NCBI RefSeq assembly: GCF_001704415.2
Contig: NC_030811.1
Span: 53,061,591 to 53,125,590 of the forward strand
Direction of reading: 5' to 3'
DNA from: Capra hircus
Taxonomy: Eukaryota; Chordata; Mammalia; Artiodactyla; Bovidae
Length of the DNA: 64,000 nucleotides
Positions 44,953-56,925 of this stretch are shown here, piece after piece; position 1 is the first letter of the stretch, and each line of letters opens with the position of its first letter. Made by a program: the position numbers and the translations under genes. A model generated the notes under the pieces. The model was given only the letters and a program-made list of their open reading frames with translations, did no database searches and was not told where the DNA came from.

Positions 44953-46271
44953 ACTTGGTTCAAACCTTGTAATTTACAGATGAACAAATTGAGGTTGAGA
45001 AAAGCCCATTACTTCGCAGATGATATAAGAAGGGAGAGTCTGATTCTGAGAACTGTACAGATAGAAGCAGCCAGAGCAGCCAAGGGCAACCAGCAGACTC
45101 ATTCTTCATCTGATCTCTGAGCGGTGGATGGAGCTGGCTGGTGTCCCTGGGCATCCCTTGATGGAGAAATGCTCCCTCATCTCGGTACCTTGCTGCTCCC
45201 CTGGGAGAGCTGTCATTCCTCTAAGTGGACATTTTAAGGAACCATTCAGAGACAAGTCTACTTTGGTTTCAATTTTTAAATTAAGAGCTGTGGAGTTTGG
45301 CAGAGAGCGAGGTTTCTCTCTTGGCAGACACAGACACATGCTTCTGTTTTGTGTGTCAAATGCTAAAAAGCCGAGTCCATGGCTGAAGCCCGTTTTTTTC
45401 ATTATCAGACGCCTGACATTTGAACGGTATCCCTAATCCACAGAGAATGCCTTTGTGAACATCGGAGTTCTTTTCCACCCTTCTTCCCCGCCCTCCCCCA
45501 TCTCCACAAGCCACCTCCAATCCTACGTGGAGGCATTAGGGGAGAGGAGCGCTGCCAACATTGTAAAATCACCTACATAAAATGCAGCTCCCTCACCGTG
45601 CGGTAAAACACTTCTATCACAAACATATGTGGGCCTCGCTTCTTTTGTTACCCAGCTTTTGGCAGTCAGAGGAGTGCCATTTCATCTCTCAATGCGTTTT
45701 GCATTCACCAGAAGAGTCAGTGGGCTCAGTGTGACATTTGCCACAAGTTTCTGAGTGAAAGTCAACATCCCTCTTCCCACCGCTGTGGCTCACGCCGCCC
45801 TGCAGCCCCAGTCTCACCCCCTATGCTGGGCATTCCATGCACGATGCTGAGCAGGACACACGTGTGATGCCAGGCACTGGAGGCATTCAGAATGCTGGTC
45901 TGGGGGACGTCAGATAACAGGTGGCTGAGGCAGCCATCAGAGGATGTGGAGGACATGCTGGGTGTGCCTGGTGGGATTCTCATCATAAAGCAGTGCAGCA
46001 GACGGGGGCAAAGACATGCCCAGCATTGTGCCCTGGTCACTCGGCATGCGTCTGAATAGTAATATCCCAACTTTCCTCTAAGGGTTGATTTCCTCTAAGG
46101 GAAAAATCCAACATTTTCTCTGATCTTGATTTTTACTATTTATGATTTCCCTTTTGTTAAATATATCCTTATAAGTGATCCACAGTAATAATAACACTAG
46201 CAAATATTTCTTGTGCGTCAGGGGCTGCTTTAAGTTGCTTAGCTTATTAAGTCCCCTCAATAATCCTATGA
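44953..46271. other. Intronic sequence, nothing recognised
   Basis: GC-moderate. Frames at 45106-45436 and 45762-46070 show no domain. Confidence 0.4.
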
Positions 46272-46760
46272 GAATACTGTAGACTGAGTGGCTTAAACCA
46301 CAGAAATTTCTCACAGTTTTGGTGTCTGGGAAGTCCAAGATCAAGGTGCTAGTTGACTGGGTTTCTGGTAAGGGTTCTCTTCCCTGCTTGCAGATAGCTG
46401 CAAGCTAACTAAGATGCTGCCAAGATTCCCTTGCTTCTGGAGACTCTAGGGGAGAATCTGTTTCTTTGTGTTTTCTAGTTTTCCAGAGGCTGCCTGCATT
46501 CCTTAGTTCATGGTCCTTCCTTCAAATACAGCAGTGCAGCACCTTCAAAACTCTGACTCACCTCTCCCCTCATTCACTTATCAGGATCTCTGTGATTATA
46601 TCGGGCTGATCTGGATAATCCAGAATAATCTCCCCATCTCTAGGTCAGATGATTAGCAACCTTATTTCCATATGTAGCCTTAATTCCTTCTTTCCATATG
46701 ATACAACACGTTGACAGGTTCCAGAGATTAAGGGAAAGGTTTCTTTGTGCCCGTGTATGC
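46272..46760. mobile_element. Possible old LTR/MaLR-type repeat
   Basis: The start 'gtggcttaaaccacagaaat', 'gtctgggaagtccaagatca', 'aaggtgctagttgactgggt' and later 'agcaaccttatttccatatg' match a common old mammalian LTR-like repeat. I have not fixed family or strand. Confidence 0.5.
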
Positions 46761-46979
46761 AACAAGCTGAGTGTGACATTCTCTAACCCTGTCTGCATCA
46801 AAGCAATGATTGATTCAGGGGCCAAGAGGCAACAAAACCAAGAATAAAGTGGTAGTTAAGAGACTGGAAACTTGAAAGGAGCTTTGGGAAACAAATATTG
46901 GTGTTCATGCTCTGCCAAAGAGTAGAGCCCCTGGTTAATACCACAAATGTCAATTTAGGGCCGTGGAAAGAGGCCGGCT

Positions 46980-47266
46980 AAAATACAGTTTTGCTGCTGC
47001 TGAGTTGCTTCAGTCGTGTCCGACTCTGTGTGCCCCCAAAGACGGCAGCCCACCAGGCTCCCCCGTCCCTGGGATTCTCCAGGCAAGAACACTGGAGTGG
47101 GTTGCCATTTCCTTCTCCAATGCATGAAAGTGAAAAGTGAAAGTGAAGTCGCTTAGTCCTGACTCCCAGCGACTCCATGGACTGCAGCCTACCAGGCTCC
47201 TCCATCCATGGGATTTTCCAGGCAAGAGTACTGGAGTGGGTTGCCACTGCCGTCTCCAAAAATACA
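46980..47266 (-). mobile_element. BOVA2 SINE with 8-bp duplication
   Basis: Body 46988-47258, two Bov-A units with the 'gaaagtgaaaagtgaaagtg' linker. AAAATACA is repeated at 46980-46987 and 47259-47266. Confidence 0.92.
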
Positions 47267-47399
47267 CACAATTCCAGACTTAATAAAGGTGCTTGCCTGT
47301 ATTCTAATTGCCTGACAGAAGCAAAGCAAAATCTCTTTGAAGGTAAATATCATCAGCCAAAAACTCAAACTCTCTCCATAACTTGACCTGTTTAATGTC

Positions 47400-47760
47400 T
47401 GACATTCAAACTCATAGGCATATCAGGAAAAAGGATCAAATTGCCATAAAAAAGAGTATAAATAAATCTCATGAACATAAAACTGAGCAAAAATACCACA
47501 CAGGAAAGAGTATAAACTGAATGTGTCCATTTATAAAAATTCAAAAACTTGCAAAAATAATCTAGGCCATAAGAAGTCAGGACAGTGGTTACCTTGGAGA
47601 GGAGGGGGTAGTGACTGAGGGGCAACTGGCATTGGTTCCATTTTATTTCTTTATCTAGGTGACTGTCACATGGATATGTTCACTTTGTGAAATTTCATTT
47701 ACCTGTTTTGTGACTCGTTAACTTTTCTATATTATAACTCAATAAGATTTTTTAAAGTAC
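47400..47760 (+). mobile_element. Old L1M 3' end
   Basis: 'gtcaggacagtggttacctt', 'gtagtgactgaggggcaact' and an AT-rich end with 'ttctatattataactcaata' follow L1M 3' UTR order. Confidence 0.75.
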
Positions 47761-48030
47761 CAAAGCAGAATCAATCTCACATTTCACTGTTAAAATTATG
47801 TACAAAATTTTACCTGTGTACAAAGGCATCAGTTAAAATGCAATTTCAGGTGTTAAAATTGTTGATTTTTTCTTTTTAAAAAATTTTTGAATTTAATTCA
47901 AAGAACTTAAAAATTTTTAGGGACAAACAGACAAGAAAAATTAAGTCCAGATTATTTTCTGCAACCAAAGAGCATCTACTTGTCCAATATTTTGGAATCT
48001 GACTTTAGAGTTAACTATTTATGAAAATAT

Positions 48031-48268
48031 GTGTGTTAGTCACTCAGTCATGCCCAACTCTTTGTGACCCAATGGACTGTAGCCCACCAGAATCCTCTTG
48101 CAATGTGGGAGACCTGGGTTCGATCTCTGGGTCAGGAAGATCCCTTGGAAGAGGGCATGACAACCTACTCCAGTATTCTTGCCTGGAGAATCCCCATGAC
48201 AAAGGAGACTGGGGGGCTACAAGTCCATGGGGTCGCAAAGAGTCAGACATGACTGAGTGGCTAAGCAC
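48031..48268 (+). mobile_element. Bov-tA SINE with inverted 5' segment
   Basis: 48031-48090 is the last ~60 bases of Bov-tA in reverse orientation. It joins at 48091-48098 a plus-strand copy lacking its first ~30 bases (from 'caatgtgggagacctgggtt') and running to 48268. The reversed part pairs with 48208-48265 as a stem of about 55 bp around a ~115-base loop. 47761-48030 is AT-rich with nothing that I can name. Confidence 0.88.
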
Positions 48269-48535
48269 GCAGACTTTATATTTTTCATTGTCACCTTATC
48301 TCTTAAACAATAACTACATTTGTGTCTATCAACTTTTGTCTTAACATGGAGTGTTTGTATGTTAATATGAACTGAGACCGTCCTTCTCTGTGGAAAGGAG
48401 GGACATGTATTTTGGCTGCTGTATGTCTTTGCTTAAGGTTGACCATGCCTTAATGGGTTTTCGGGCTTTAGTTTCTTCTTTTATTTTTTTCCCGTAAGTC
48501 TAATTCCTCTCATATATACCCTCTGTTTTATTGCT

Positions 48536-48654
48536 TGATTTTTTGGCCATGCCAAGCCGTGTGTAGGATCTTAGTTCCCCAAACAAGGATCAAACCTGTG
48601 CCCCCTGCAGTGGGAGCACAGAGTCTTAACCACTGGATCACCAGGGAAGTCTCT
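48536..48654 (-). mobile_element. CHR-2-like SINE beside the CPVL splice donor
   Basis: Reverse copy: 'ttttggccatgccaagccgt', 'aggatcttagttccccaaac', 'taaccactggatcaccaggg'. Its tRNA-derived head ends about 64 bases inside the intron from the exon at 48720. Confidence 0.88.
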
Positions 48655-48719
48655 CGGGCTTCAGTTTCAATCCCACCATCCCATTTCCACAATCTGCGTG
48701 CCCAGAAGCATTTTCATAC

Positions 48720-48902
48720 CTGACAGAAATTATCCACTTGCCGTACATAACCAGCCACTTCAAGATCAGATTTAAGAATCTTCCAAACTTTTTTCTCTGC
48801 CTTCTTGTATTTCTGGGATCCTTTCCAGTCCATGGCCATCAAGGAGCGCTCTGTTAGGGAAGCTGCCACAATGACGTCCAGTTGGCCATTGTAGATTAGA
48901 AC
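48720..48902 (-). CDS. CPVL: CPVL penultimate coding exon
   Basis: Codes 61 residues with no interruption, starting VLIYNGQLDVIVAAS and ending VDNFCQ. NGQLD holds the catalytic Asp of the S10 serine carboxypeptidase triad (codon 48876-48878). It lies 60 residues before the catalytic His in the next exon, the same spacing I count in the human protein. The middle (TERSLMAMDWKGSQKYKK) agrees almost residue by residue with human CPVL as I know it. The acceptor is TTTCATTTCAG and the donor CAG/GTATGA, both canonical; phase 0 at both ends. The preceding exon, expected to end in NNYK-like residues, was not found before 64000. Confidence 0.96.
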
Positions 48903-49854
48903 CTGAAATGAAATTGAGCTGTGGGCAAATGCAGGATTCAGCAGGGGAAGCCAGTCGTGTGTCTAGGTAATGAGAGAGGGGATGAGACACAAAAGGGGAT
49001 GTAAGCTTCTCTGATGTACTGCTCAGAGAGGCCAGCCCAGGAACTCAGTAGGATCATTTTCTTCCAGTTGGTTACAAATACCAACAACCTGAAATAAACT
49101 CAACCTTGTCTCAACCATTGCATTCTTCCAAAAGTTTGATTCTTCATAGGAATCTTCATGTACAGCTCTATGTATACCTCTACAAATGCAAAAGCATTTG
49201 TGCTGTATTACCTGGCACTATAGGTTTTACTTATGGCTGCGTGAAAGAAGACTGTGGTTACATTTCAGTGGAACTAAGGGATACCATATTCTAGGACTTT
49301 CATGAAGCCTGCATTTCATTGTCTTCACTTTCAGGCCCTGCAGCAGCTGGCAAGCTGGGAATTCCATCAGCTGATGCTAATCCATATTACTTTCCCCTCC
49401 TACATTTCAGTGGCAACTATAATTTTCTGAGGCAGACAGATAGACGCAGGTGTCTCAAGTCTCTTATTTGTTGGAGGCAGCAATGTCTGCCATGTCCTTC
49501 CAAAGGCCTCCATTCTTAAATATGATAGCTATTTGTCAACAATGAGGAATGTCCTTCAAAATGCCTAGAATACATTTTTAAGCCAAGTTGATGGGTACTG
49601 TAGGAGAAACTCTGAGGCAACTCTTTTCTTCCCAAACAACATTTTAGTTGCTTGAACAAGAATTCAGATAATACCCAGTGCTGCTGAAGTTGTGAAGCTA
49701 CTGGGGACAGTGTACAATGGTATTACTCTTCAGGAAAGCAATGGTCACTGTTTAATGCAAAGACTTTAAAATGTTGAGACTCTTTGTCCCAGTTAATCCC
49801 AGTTTGTGGAATAAGTTTTATGAAACTAAACCCAAAGAAATTAAAAAAAAAAAC

Positions 49855-50042
49855 TACACTCATTGAATTTTTATAAAGACAAATTTGAACACCGTCTAAA
49901 AGTTCCATATTAGTGAGTAGTTAAATCACCACGGTACAGATAGTCTATGGGATATTGCAAAGCCACTTCAACTGTCTGACCAAACCATGAAGCAGTGTGG
50001 AAAATACTGATCATACAATATTAAGTATGAAACCTGAATGCT
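49855..50042 (+). mobile_element. Old LINE 3' part, split by CHR-1
   Basis: 'gtgagtagttaaatcaccac', 'ggtacagatagtctatggga' and 'aagcagtgtggaaaatactg' resemble the 3' region of an old L1/HAL1-type LINE. It likely resumes at about 50395-50600 after the SINE. Confidence 0.5.
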
Positions 50043-50392
50043 GGGCTTCCCTGGTGGCTCAGTGGTAAAGAATTCATCTGCCAGTGCAGGAGACATGGGT
50101 TCAATCCCTGACCCAGGAAGATCCCGCATGCTGTGGAGCAAACGAGCCCATCGGCTACAACTATTGAGCCTGCGCTCTAGAGCCCAGGAGCCACAACTAC
50201 TGAGCCCGCGCGCCACAGCTACCGAAGCCGTCAGGCCTCAGAGCCCTTGTTCCGAAACAAGAGACGCCATCAGAGAGAGAAATCTGAGCACTGCACTAGA
50301 AGTAGCCCCTGCTTTCCGCAACTAGAGAAAAGCCCAAGCAGCAAGAAAGGCCCAGCGCAGCAAAATCAATACTAAAATAAGTACATAAATCA
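50043..50392 (+). mobile_element. CHR-1 SINE, near full length
   Basis: tRNA-derived head with box A TGGCTCAGTGG and box-B-like GGTTCAATCCC. The body then repeats 'ccacaactactgagcc'-type blocks, and the copy ends in 'agcaaaatcaatactaaaat'. About 350 bp, GC-richer than its surroundings. Confidence 0.88.
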
Positions 50393-52527
50393 TTTCTACA
50401 GTTAAATGAAAAAAGAAAGATGAATGCCAAACATATATCACAATTATTATATATATATACAATTGATATATTTATTTACAAATATGGAATGAAACTTTTA
50501 AAAAAGGAATAGAGTTGATTAATTTTGCCGGTGGAGATGTGAATAATTTCCCCTTTTGTTTTCTATTCTTCTTAGGCTATTTTTTTTGCAATCCTTGATT
50601 CTCATGAGGTATTGTCACTCCACCACCACAAAGAGATTGTCTTCAACTCCATGCCACCTTTCATCTATGTGGAAGCTCTGGTTTAACTCAAGTGAAGACC
50701 TCTGGTCAAATCCTCAAACTGGACATAAAATGTTACATTGCATGTTTTCATCTGTGCTATCCTGGTACAGGCGTCTTAAAAGGCTTACACATAATTAAAA
50801 AGCCCAGGACTTTTACACACTCCAAATCCTCAAGCAGCAGTGGGCCAGGATTCAGCCTGAGATGAAAGGGCCCTGGGCCTCCCCTATAAGAACACAGGGT
50901 CTTTCATGTTATTCAGTCACCATCACCACCTCCACTCTCCTATGAAGAACCCCTCCTCTCAAAAAAAACGTCCTCATGGATTTAAAGCCTCTTAAAAAAA
51001 TTCAACTATAGCAATAAAAATTTGCATTGTTTATACAAAGAAATTGCCTCGAAGACCTTGAGTACTTATGGCCCATGCAAAACTCCTACAGCTGTTTTAC
51101 CAACAATATGGAAACAATTACACATGATCTGTACCAGCAAACAAGGCTTAAATACTTCACCATTCTAGGAAGGGCTGATTATAGCTGATTAATGAATACA
51201 ATCTTTATAAAGTAATTTTTCTGCTAGAAATCGATGAAAAGATGCTGATTAGCACACACACAAATGTACCTAACCATTTTTCCTCTTTGTCACCACTCTG
51301 TGAAGCCTGCACCTTTCTGAGTGTCACTTGCTACCTTACTTTATCAGGGTATTTACTGAAATAGATTTGAATCTTCAGTTTTGAGGGATGATAGCAAAAT
51401 CCACAGGCTACAGCAAAAACAGAGTGATATGTATGCATTTGCTGAACTGAATGGAAATAAAGCCCATCCCTGAGCCATTTCTCTTGTTTCTCCAGACTCA
51501 TTTTAAACAAGAGTACAAATTCTCCAGAGTAAGGCAAGTAAAGGGCCGGACTGCGTAATTTTGTGCATGTGATGTGCAGAAGCCTACTTTGCAGGGCAAA
51601 TAGAAATTCTTCCTTTGCAAAAAAGCAAGGAAAACATTTTTAACTTCTACAGGGCACATAAGCCAAATATAACAATAACAACAAAAAGAAATCAGATTAG
51701 TAACGATCAAGCGAAGTGATTTCAGAGCTGACATTTAAGGCTGCCTTAAATATAAGAAATTTCAGAGCTGCCATTTTAATTTAAATGTCATATTTACTCT
51801 CTTCAGCCCCCACAGGAATATCCCAGTTGGGTGCCTCCAGGGCTGGGTGAGTGGGCGAGAAATCCCCAGATCCGGTGACAGTGAGCTAAGAAGCCAGGTG
51901 GGTGTAGCACAGGGGTGGGTGGTCCTGAAATCAGAGGGCACGTGTTGGCCACCCACATCCTGAGAGTCAGAGAAGTGCTAGGACAAGGCTTAAGCCCCAG
52001 CGGGTCGGCCACTGATGAAGGATGTGCACACATGCCCACTTCTTCCTGGTGGGCGATCTGCTGTCCCAGTTTGCCCAGGATGGAGGAGTTTCCCAGGATG
52101 CAGGGTTTGCAGGCTAAAACTGGGACAGTCTGGGGCAAACCTTCCCCTGAGGCTTACTGGTATTTTAAGCAACAGGGTCTAAAGACTGAGAGGAGGAGAC
52201 AGAAATGAATGCAGCTTTTAGCTACACTTCCCTTGTCAGGAGTGACTCTTAACAAAACAAGGGGCAGGGAAAGCTCTGGTGGAGTAGGTTTCCAGGGATA
52301 CAGCAGGCAGCACCCCTGAATAGCCAGTGTCCTCACTTTCCTTTCTGGTCAGCTGTGAGGTCCCAGTGAAAGAGCAGAGCCATTCCTTTTAGAGAATTTT
52401 CTTCTCTTTTACTACATGTCTTGCTGGTTAGTTTGTTGAAATTGATGGTGATGCAAAGACATGATAAAATACTTCTTATTAAAAAACCAATAAAAAACTA
52501 TGATCCCACTGTTGCTGCTCTATAATT
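50393..52527. other. Intronic sequence, mostly unassigned
   Basis: 50395-50600 is probably the remainder of the LINE before the CHR-1, with a TA run at about 50447-50460. 50600-52527 shows no exon or named repeat; 51780-52340 is GC-richer. Confidence 0.4.
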
Positions 52528-52741
52528 GTGTGTGTATTCTTGGTCACTCAGTCATGTCCAACTCTTTGCAACCCCATGGACTGTAGCCCACCAGGCTCCT
52601 TTGTCCATGGGATTCTCCAGGCAAGAATACTAGAGTAGGTTGTCATGCCCTCCTCCAGGGGCTCTTCCCAACCCAGGGATTGAACCGAGGTCTCCCACAT
52701 TGCAGGCAGATTCTTTACTGTCTGAGCCACCAGGGAAGCCC
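52528..52741 (-). mobile_element. Bov-tA SINE
   Basis: Full-length reverse copy with a TG-repeat tail at the left and TGAGCCACCAGGGAAGCCC at the right. ATAATT flanks both sides, too short to be sure of a duplication. Confidence 0.93.
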
Positions 52742-54164
52742 ATAATTACTCTATACAGAAGCTCTATAATTACTACTCAAGCTGTAGGAAACAGTCAGTG
52801 GGGAAGGAGACATCATTCACATGTCCAGTTTAGAAACAATCTCAAGTCTGTTTGTCCAGCATCTCTCTGTAACTTTGGCTCTATGAACCAGGATGTGCGC
52901 AAGGCCGTTACTCAGCTGCCGACAGACACTTCACTTCTGTTGCAGGGAGTGGCTGTGATTAAGCAGCTATGGAAGAGCCTCAGCTTGTGGAGAATGGAGC
53001 CCTCCTAGCCACTGGTCCACCCACAGCTCTTGCATAGTGCCAGTACCCCGTAAGACGTATCAACACTTACAGGGTGGAGTCAACTGCACTCTTTAAAGGA
53101 TTCTGTGGTGCTATAGTGACTGTCTGCCATTCTGGCTTGCTTAGGTCCACTCCCCTGTCTCCTGGTAACTGTACTGCCATTCCCTCAAGGGAGGCTCGTG
53201 AAGGCTGTCGATCAGTGTCCTTCCTCCTCCACGCAAGGGATGAGCATGTGACCTAAGCTAGGACCCTCAAATGCTCTTTCCCTAGACTTTGGATTGTGAG
53301 TAGTGACACAAGGGTCCCTGATGAGTCTGTCCATTAACTTTGCTACCTTGATTCCCAGAATTTTCCCCGGCCCCTATCTTTTCTCATGCGAGTTCTTCGG
53401 TTTGTCCATGAATTCTGTGATGTATCCTGTCTTCTGATCAGTTCCTTTGGTGCTTCAGGTAACCAGAGTCGCTGCTGTTGCTAAAAGCATGAAATCCAAG
53501 CTCACACATCACTGGACCCGTGCCTCACATGCCACAGCATGAAGTGACTGGGAGTCCCTGGACACATGGCTCACCCTCCACGAGTTGTGGTTCCCTTTTC
53601 TGGACATGTAGATGTAAGACCTACATCTTACTGCAGTGAGAATTAATGAGAAAATGTGAACAGGATTCTAAGCACAGCACACAAATTGGGGGAGTTAGGT
53701 AAATAGAGTACTCCTCCTTTGCAACTAGGTTGATAATGTGATAACGACTTGGAAGACTGACTCAAAAAAACACTTCTTCTAAAACAAACCTTCAGAGTAT
53801 TCAGATGGTCTTTCTGTATCAAATCCTTGGTTGCCAATTTCACTCTTTCTGACAAAGGCCGACAAGTAGGAGGGAACCCAGGCAGAGTAAATCTGAACTC
53901 TATGAACTCAAATGGATGAAATAACATGCCTTTCAAGACTAATTTTACACACATTGGGCATGGTGTCTCAGCAGTCTTTTCTTGATAGTCAGAGCCATAA
54001 GTCTATAAATTACCCTTTGAAAGGAATCCTTAATTTTATAGCTTGGGATTCAAGATTCCAAGGAATTTCCCCATACTTGAAATGCTAGAAAAGTATGGTT
54101 AAGAGTATAGCTTTTAATGGGACATTTTGGAATAATATTAATAGTAGAATGCTCTTATTCTTCT
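52742..54164. other. Intronic sequence, possible old repeat
   Basis: 53070-53470 has phrases ('gagcatgtgacctaagctag') found in old LTR-like repeats; unresolved. The 103-codon minus frame 53643-53954 has no recognisable domain and is not a CPVL exon. Confidence 0.35.
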
Positions 54165-54350
54165 TACCATGCTGCAGGAACTGTGCTAAGCATTTTACAT
54201 CCGTGATTTCATAATATCCCTCAAAGGCAAGTCTTATTTATCCATTTTAGGAACAAAGGGACAGAGGTGTAGGGAAGTGAGCCAACTGGTGACATGGATC
54301 AAGTTCAGATCTGCCTGAATCCAAACTGTGTGCTCCTAACCCCTCTTCCA
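54165..54350 (-). mobile_element. MIR SINE
   Basis: Reverse MIR: 'actgtgctaagcattttaca', 'ggacagaggtgtagggaagt' and 'gcctgaatccaaactgtgtg'. Confidence 0.78.
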
Positions 54351-54487
54351 CACTGCCTTAGTCACTACCACCACCCCCTGCTCAGAGGACACAGAACAGG
54401 TAGTTTGTTCTTTATTTGTAATTACACATGCAAGGAGCACAGTTACACGTAAGCGTGACTCTTTGGAATGAAGGATACATGTTTAGA

Positions 54488-54725
54488 ATTAAGAGCACAG
54501 GCCCTGTAGCTGGGTATGAACTGAGCTCTGCCACTTACTAGCAAGATTATCTTGATATTAAGTTACTTAGCCTGTCTAGAGCTCAGTTTCCTCATCTGTA
54601 AAATGAATAGAAGAGAAACATCTATGAGGGAAGGTCATTGGGAGAATTACATAACATAATGAATGTAAAGCTCTTCATATCCCAGGCAGATAGTAAGTAT
54701 TCAGTTAATGCCGGCTATTATTATT
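54488..54725 (+). mobile_element. MIR SINE, near complete
   Basis: 'agctctgccacttactagca', 'agctcagtttcctcatctgt' and 'aaaatgaatag', then 'agtaagtattcagttaatgc', all in MIR order. Confidence 0.88.
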
Positions 54726-54949
54726 ATCATCACATTAGAATAATTCAACACAGCTATTCAAATAGCTTCATTATTTCCAAGTGAGATGTTGCCTGTGAAT
54801 TATAATTGTGATTTGGGATGTAAATAAGAGTTAGAATAACTCTTAAGATATAGGAGTTCTAACATAACTGCACGAAATCATCAATTGGATGAAACAAACA
54901 TCAGGGGCTTATAAATGTTACTATGACACCTGCAAAAAGGAGCCTTGAG

Positions 54950-55075
54950 CTCCAGACCTGGCTCAGCTTCCCAAAGCTGGGGCTACTGAGTGACCCTGGA
55001 GATGTCATCTATCCATTCTGAGCCTTAGTTTTTGTCTTCTGTGAAATGGAATATCCTAGTTCTTGAGGGAACCAA
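54950..55075 (+). mobile_element. MIR SINE fragment
   Basis: 'ctactgagtgaccctggaga', 'ctgagccttagtttttgtct' and 'tctgtgaaatggaatatcc' form the MIR core and 3' half. Confidence 0.75.
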
Positions 55076-55178
55076 ACGGGATAGAAGTTGTAAAAATATC
55101 CTGTAACCTGAACAGCAAGCCTTCATTCATGTTTTTGTTACCTTCTACCAAGAATAATCTGAAAAATAAACTTCCATC

Positions 55179-55459
55179 AGTTCAGTTCAGTTCAGTCACT
55201 CAGTCGTGTCCGTCTCTGCGACCCCATGAATTGCAGCACGCCAGGCCTCCCTGTCCATCACCAACTCCCAGAGTTCACTCAGACTCACGTCCATCGAGTC
55301 AGTGATGCCATCCAGCCATCTCATCCTCTGTCGTCCCCTTCTCCTTCTGCCCCCAATCCCTCCCAGCATCAGAGTCTTTTCCAGTGAGTCAACTCTTCAC
55401 ATGAGGTGGCCAATTACTGGAGTTTCAGCTTTAGCATCATTCCTTCCAAAGTAATCCCA
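55179..55459 (-). mobile_element. BovB LINE 3' fragment
   Basis: Reverse copy of the last ~280 bp of BovB with AGTTC repeats at its left edge, the young GAACT tail type. Sense with respect to CPVL. Confidence 0.93.
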
Positions 55460-55990
55460 CCATAGTGGAGTGCAAAAGTTTTAAATTGGCTGCCAGGGGC
55501 CTACATTTAGCTTGCAGACATATCCATCTAGTCCACAGGGTGTTGTTGTTTTTGTAATTAGATGCTGGCATTTAAATACTGGCAGATCGGACCACACTGG
55601 CCCATATTTCCACCAGGCTACTAGGGGCAAAGGCTGGGCAGTAGTTGTCCCCCTAAGACACAGTCCTCCCCCTTCCTGAGTGTCTTCCTCCACCCCCAAC
55701 AGAGGCGCAGGAGCAGCTGTCATTTATTCAATGCTTATGCTACTGTTGCTCTTAGAAAAAAATATTCCTTTGTATCCATGTCTCTGTCATAGATAGACAG
55801 AAAGATCAGTGTGTCACAGCCCAACACTACTCATTTATTTTATTTCCTTCCTGGATCCACAGGCAGCTAAGTTTCACTTCTATCTGAAATGGAAGGGAAG
55901 TGGCCTTCGGTCTGAGTTAGAGAAAGGAGTGTGTGCTCACTTATACATGGCAAGTATTTGCTTAATCTGCTCCCATGAAATGTCTATTTA
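55460..55990. other. Intronic sequence, nothing recognised
   Basis: No named element or exon. Confidence 0.4.
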
Positions 55991-56190
55991 GCCTGGTGGC
56001 TCGCCTGATAAAGAATCTGCCTGCAGTGTGAGAGACCTGGTTTCAATCCCTGGGTTGAGAAGATCCCCTGGAGAAGAGAACGGCTACCCACTCCAGTATT
56101 CTTGCCTGGAATTCCATGGACTGTGTAGTCCAAAGGATGGCAAAGAATCAGACATGACTGAGCGCCTGACTTTCACTTTCACTTTCAAAT
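55991..56190 (+). mobile_element. Bov-tA SINE
   Basis: Near-complete copy with tail CACTTTCACTTTC. Box A and box B are diverged (GGTTTCAATCCC). Confidence 0.9.
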
Positions 56191-56350
56191 CTTTATGGAG
56201 AGCCAAAGGATTGGGCACCAAGAGAATAGACATGAAAAGATGTGCCTCCTGTCCTCCTAATAACCCTAGATTTTAAAAAACTTTTCGAAAGAGTGAATAA
56301 TCAGAGGAAGAAAAGCAGGTTTTTACTCTTTCATTCTCTGAAATTAATAA

Positions 56351-56476
56351 ATGAAATTGAAGTCACTCAGTCATGTCCAACTCTTTGTGACCCCGTGGAC
56401 TGTAGCCCACCAGGCTCCTCTGTCCCTGGAATTTTCCAGGCAAGAATATTGGAGTGGGCTGCCATTTCCTTCTCCA
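56351..56476 (-). mobile_element. Bov-tA SINE, 5'-truncated
   Basis: Reverse copy of the 3' ~125 bases (GAAGTCACTCAGTCATGTCC to 'gctgccatttccttctcc'). The tRNA-derived head is absent. Confidence 0.9.
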
Positions 56477-56925
56477 TTTCATTCTTTAAGTTTTCCTTAA
56501 AAAGAGGGGTTAAAAAAGTCGGTTTCACTTTAATCTTTCTCATATCTACTCATTTTAATATTCCAAAGCATAAACTTTTCAGGTTCTGCACGCACATAAG
56601 TCAGTAGTTTCTTCGTAATTTAACTTCTCTTAGCAAGAAAACCTCCCTCTAGGAAAAATCCAGTGAATGCAATCAGATGATGATTAATCCTTATTTTACA
56701 TAGTAAATGTTTCTGAAGGATAAATATTTTCCGGGCAGACATAAAACAACCAACTGTGTCAACTATAGATATCTACAGACCGGTTTACTTGCTGACTCAG
56801 CTAAGAAAAACGCACAGCCTCTAAACTCAGATTTTTACTTTAAGTTAAGTTGGTGGTAGGGGCACATGACACTCAAAGGAGAAAAAAGATACCTGTGCTT
56901 TTAATGGTTCCTATACAACCAAACT

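Larger units (their letters stand above)
21382..48719 (-). other. CPVL: Last CPVL intron, 27.3 kb, GT-AG
   Basis: Bounded by donor GTATGA at the 48720 exon and acceptor CTTTAAG before the terminal exon. It is filled with transposons: an L1 in sense orientation to CPVL, a BovB in antisense, Bov-tA/BOVA2/CHR SINEs and old MIR/L1M pieces. I found no further CPVL exon inside. Confidence 0.88.

Noticed and set aside
50150..50290. CpG-rich promoter
   Set aside because: The CG-richer patch is the body of a CHR-1 SINE, not a CpG island with a gene start.
53643..53954. 103-codon minus-strand frame as a CPVL exon
   Set aside because: Residues do not match any CPVL segment that I know and no coherent splice sites bound it.
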